A DNA stretch of 64,000 nucleotides, taken from positions 18,584,392-18,648,391 of the forward strand of contig CM051019.1 of the NCBI GenBank assembly GCA_027704905.1, read 5' to 3'. The notes beneath the pieces are model-generated. The model did no database searches. It saw only the letters and a program-made list of their open reading frames with translations, and had not been told where the DNA came from. Shown here piece by piece: positions 62,755-64,000 of the stretch. The position numbers and the translations under genes are program-made. Source of the stretch: Muraenolepis orangiensis (Eukaryota > Chordata > Actinopteri > Gadiformes > Muraenolepididae). Position 1 is the stretch's first letter. Every line of letters begins with the position of its first letter.

Positions 62755-63785
62755 TTAGACAAGGCTAAATTAGCCTAGGTTGGGTTACACTAGGCTAGGT
62801 GTACACTAGGCGTGCCTACAGGCTGCAGGCTAGGTTAGGCTAAGCGTGCCTACAGGCTGCAGGCTAGGTTAGGCACGCTTAGCCTACAGGCTGCAGGCTA
62901 GGTTAGGCTAAGGGTGCCTACAGGCTGCAGGCTAGGTTAGGCTAAGTGTGTCTACAGGCTAGGTTAGGCTAAGCGTGCCTACAGGCTGCAGGCTAGGTTT
63001 GGCTAAGCGAGCCTACAGGCTGCAGGCTAGGTTAGGCTAAGCGTGCCTACAGGCTGCAGGCTAGGTTAGGCTAAGTGTGCCTACAGGCTGCAGGCTAGGT
63101 TAGGCTAAGCGTGCCTACAGGCTGCAGGCTAGGTTAGGCTAAGCGTGTCTGCAGGCTGCAGGCTAGGTTAGGCTAAGTGTGCCTACAGGCTAGGTTAGGC
63201 TAAGCGTGCCTACAGGCTGCAGGCTAGGTTTGGCTAAGCGTGCCTACAGGCTGCAGGCTAGGTTAGGCAGGCGCGTCTACAGGCTGCAGGCTAGGTTAGG
63301 CAAGGCGGGTCTACAGACTGCAGGCTAGGCTAGGTTAGACTAGGCACATCTACAGGCTGCAGGCTAGGCTAGGTTTGGCTAGGTGCATCTACAGGCTACA
63401 GGCTAGGCTAGGTTAGGCTAGGCGTGTCTACAGGCTGCAGACTAGGTTAGGCTAGGCGTGTCTACAGGCTACAGGTTAGGCTAGGTGCTTCTACAGGCTG
63501 CAGGTTAGACTAGGTGCAGCTACAGGCTGCAGGTTAGGCTAGGTGCTTCTACAGGCTGCAGGTTAGACTAGGTGCGTCTACAGGCTGCAGGCTAAGCTAG
63601 GTTAGGCTAGGTGTGTCTACAGGTTGCAGGCTAAGCTAGGTTAGGCTAGGTGCGTCTGCAGACTAGGCTAGATGCAGCAACAGGCTGCAGGCTAGGCTAG
63701 GCGCAGCTACAGGCTGCAGGCTATCAGTTAAAGGCTGCAGGCTAGGCTAGGCGCCGCTACAGGCTGCAGGCGAGGCTGGGTGAGG
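62755..63785. repeat. 34-bp minisatellite
   Basis: About 28 units built on GGCTAGGTTAGGCTAAGCG and TGCCTACAGGCTGCA. Units at the left are regular; those on the right change to GGCTAGGTGCGTCTACAGG. Confidence 0.95.
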
Positions 63786-64000
63786 CAAGGTGAACGTTAG
63801 CGAAAGGTTAACGTCAGGACATACCGGCGGTCTGATCCACAGACGTGAGGCTGGAGACAAACAAGCTGGTGGTTATCGTAGCATACGGGGATCAGTCGCT
63901 TTAATAGGTGTGGGTAATGCATAACTCAAGCCCCTCTTGTTTGTTCCTCCTTTAAGAATCCTATGAAGAAAACACATAAACAGTAATGATTTCCTCGTGC
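63786..64000. other. window end, unique DNA
   Basis: No gene or repeat recognised. Confidence 0.4.

Overview
This is vertebrate nuclear DNA, almost certainly from a ray-finned fish. It has split genes with GT-AG introns, L2/CR1-group and Rex1-like LINE pieces, tRNA-derived SINEs with the usual teleost tail, a hAT-type DNA transposon, a Ty3/gypsy LTR element and very many di- and trinucleotide repeats. The microsatellite load resembles that reported for cod-like fishes, but the species cannot be settled from the sequence.

Positions 702-29065 (+ strand) hold the 3' half of one gene, a collagen XII alpha-1 chain (col12a1-like; the a or b paralogue cannot be decided). I find 28 exons whose splice phases all agree. 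Joined, they give one open frame of about 998 codons. In order they encode two fibronectin type III domains (exons 1-4), a proline-rich linker (exon 5), the last von Willebrand A domain (exons 6-10), a thrombospondin-N/laminin-G-like domain (exons 11-15), a Cys-rich hinge, COL2 triple helix, NC2, COL1 triple helix (exons 16-27) and NC1 with an acidic/basic tail (exon 28). The 5' part of the gene lies upstream of the window. A 3' UTR of about 1.1 kb ends near an AATAAA at 30199. The introns are packed with tandem repeats. Several pyrimidine or GT repeats abut splice acceptors, and several minisatellites begin right after splice donors.

From 30.2 to 64 kb I see no host gene. The region is a patchwork of minisatellites and transposable elements: a 41-bp array at 31.1-31.9 kb with an inverted partner at 32.6-33.4 kb; a hAT-like element (33416-34156) inserted in that partner; a broken L2-group LINE (35543-38282, minus strand); a 28-bp minisatellite (39.3-41.4 kb) split by a Rex1-like reverse-transcriptase relic; a 25-bp array (42.3-42.7 kb); an inverted pair of 33-bp arrays (45.5-46.2 kb); a 2.1-kb 15-bp array (47.36-49.46 kb); a tRNA-derived SINE (51.6 kb); a 24-bp array in both orientations (52.7-57.5 kb) holding a young LTR retrotransposon with 5-bp target duplication (53201-55209); a 51-bp array (58.1-58.6 kb); and a 34-bp array (62.75-63.8 kb).

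The most notable structures are the LTR element, whose two LTRs look nearly identical and whose inside is reduced to a gag-like start, a 21-copy peptide repeat and a chromodomain-like end; the inverted minisatellite pairs; minisatellites that seem to have grown out of SINE bodies; and a tandem array that copies the end of a col12a1 exon together with its splice donor.
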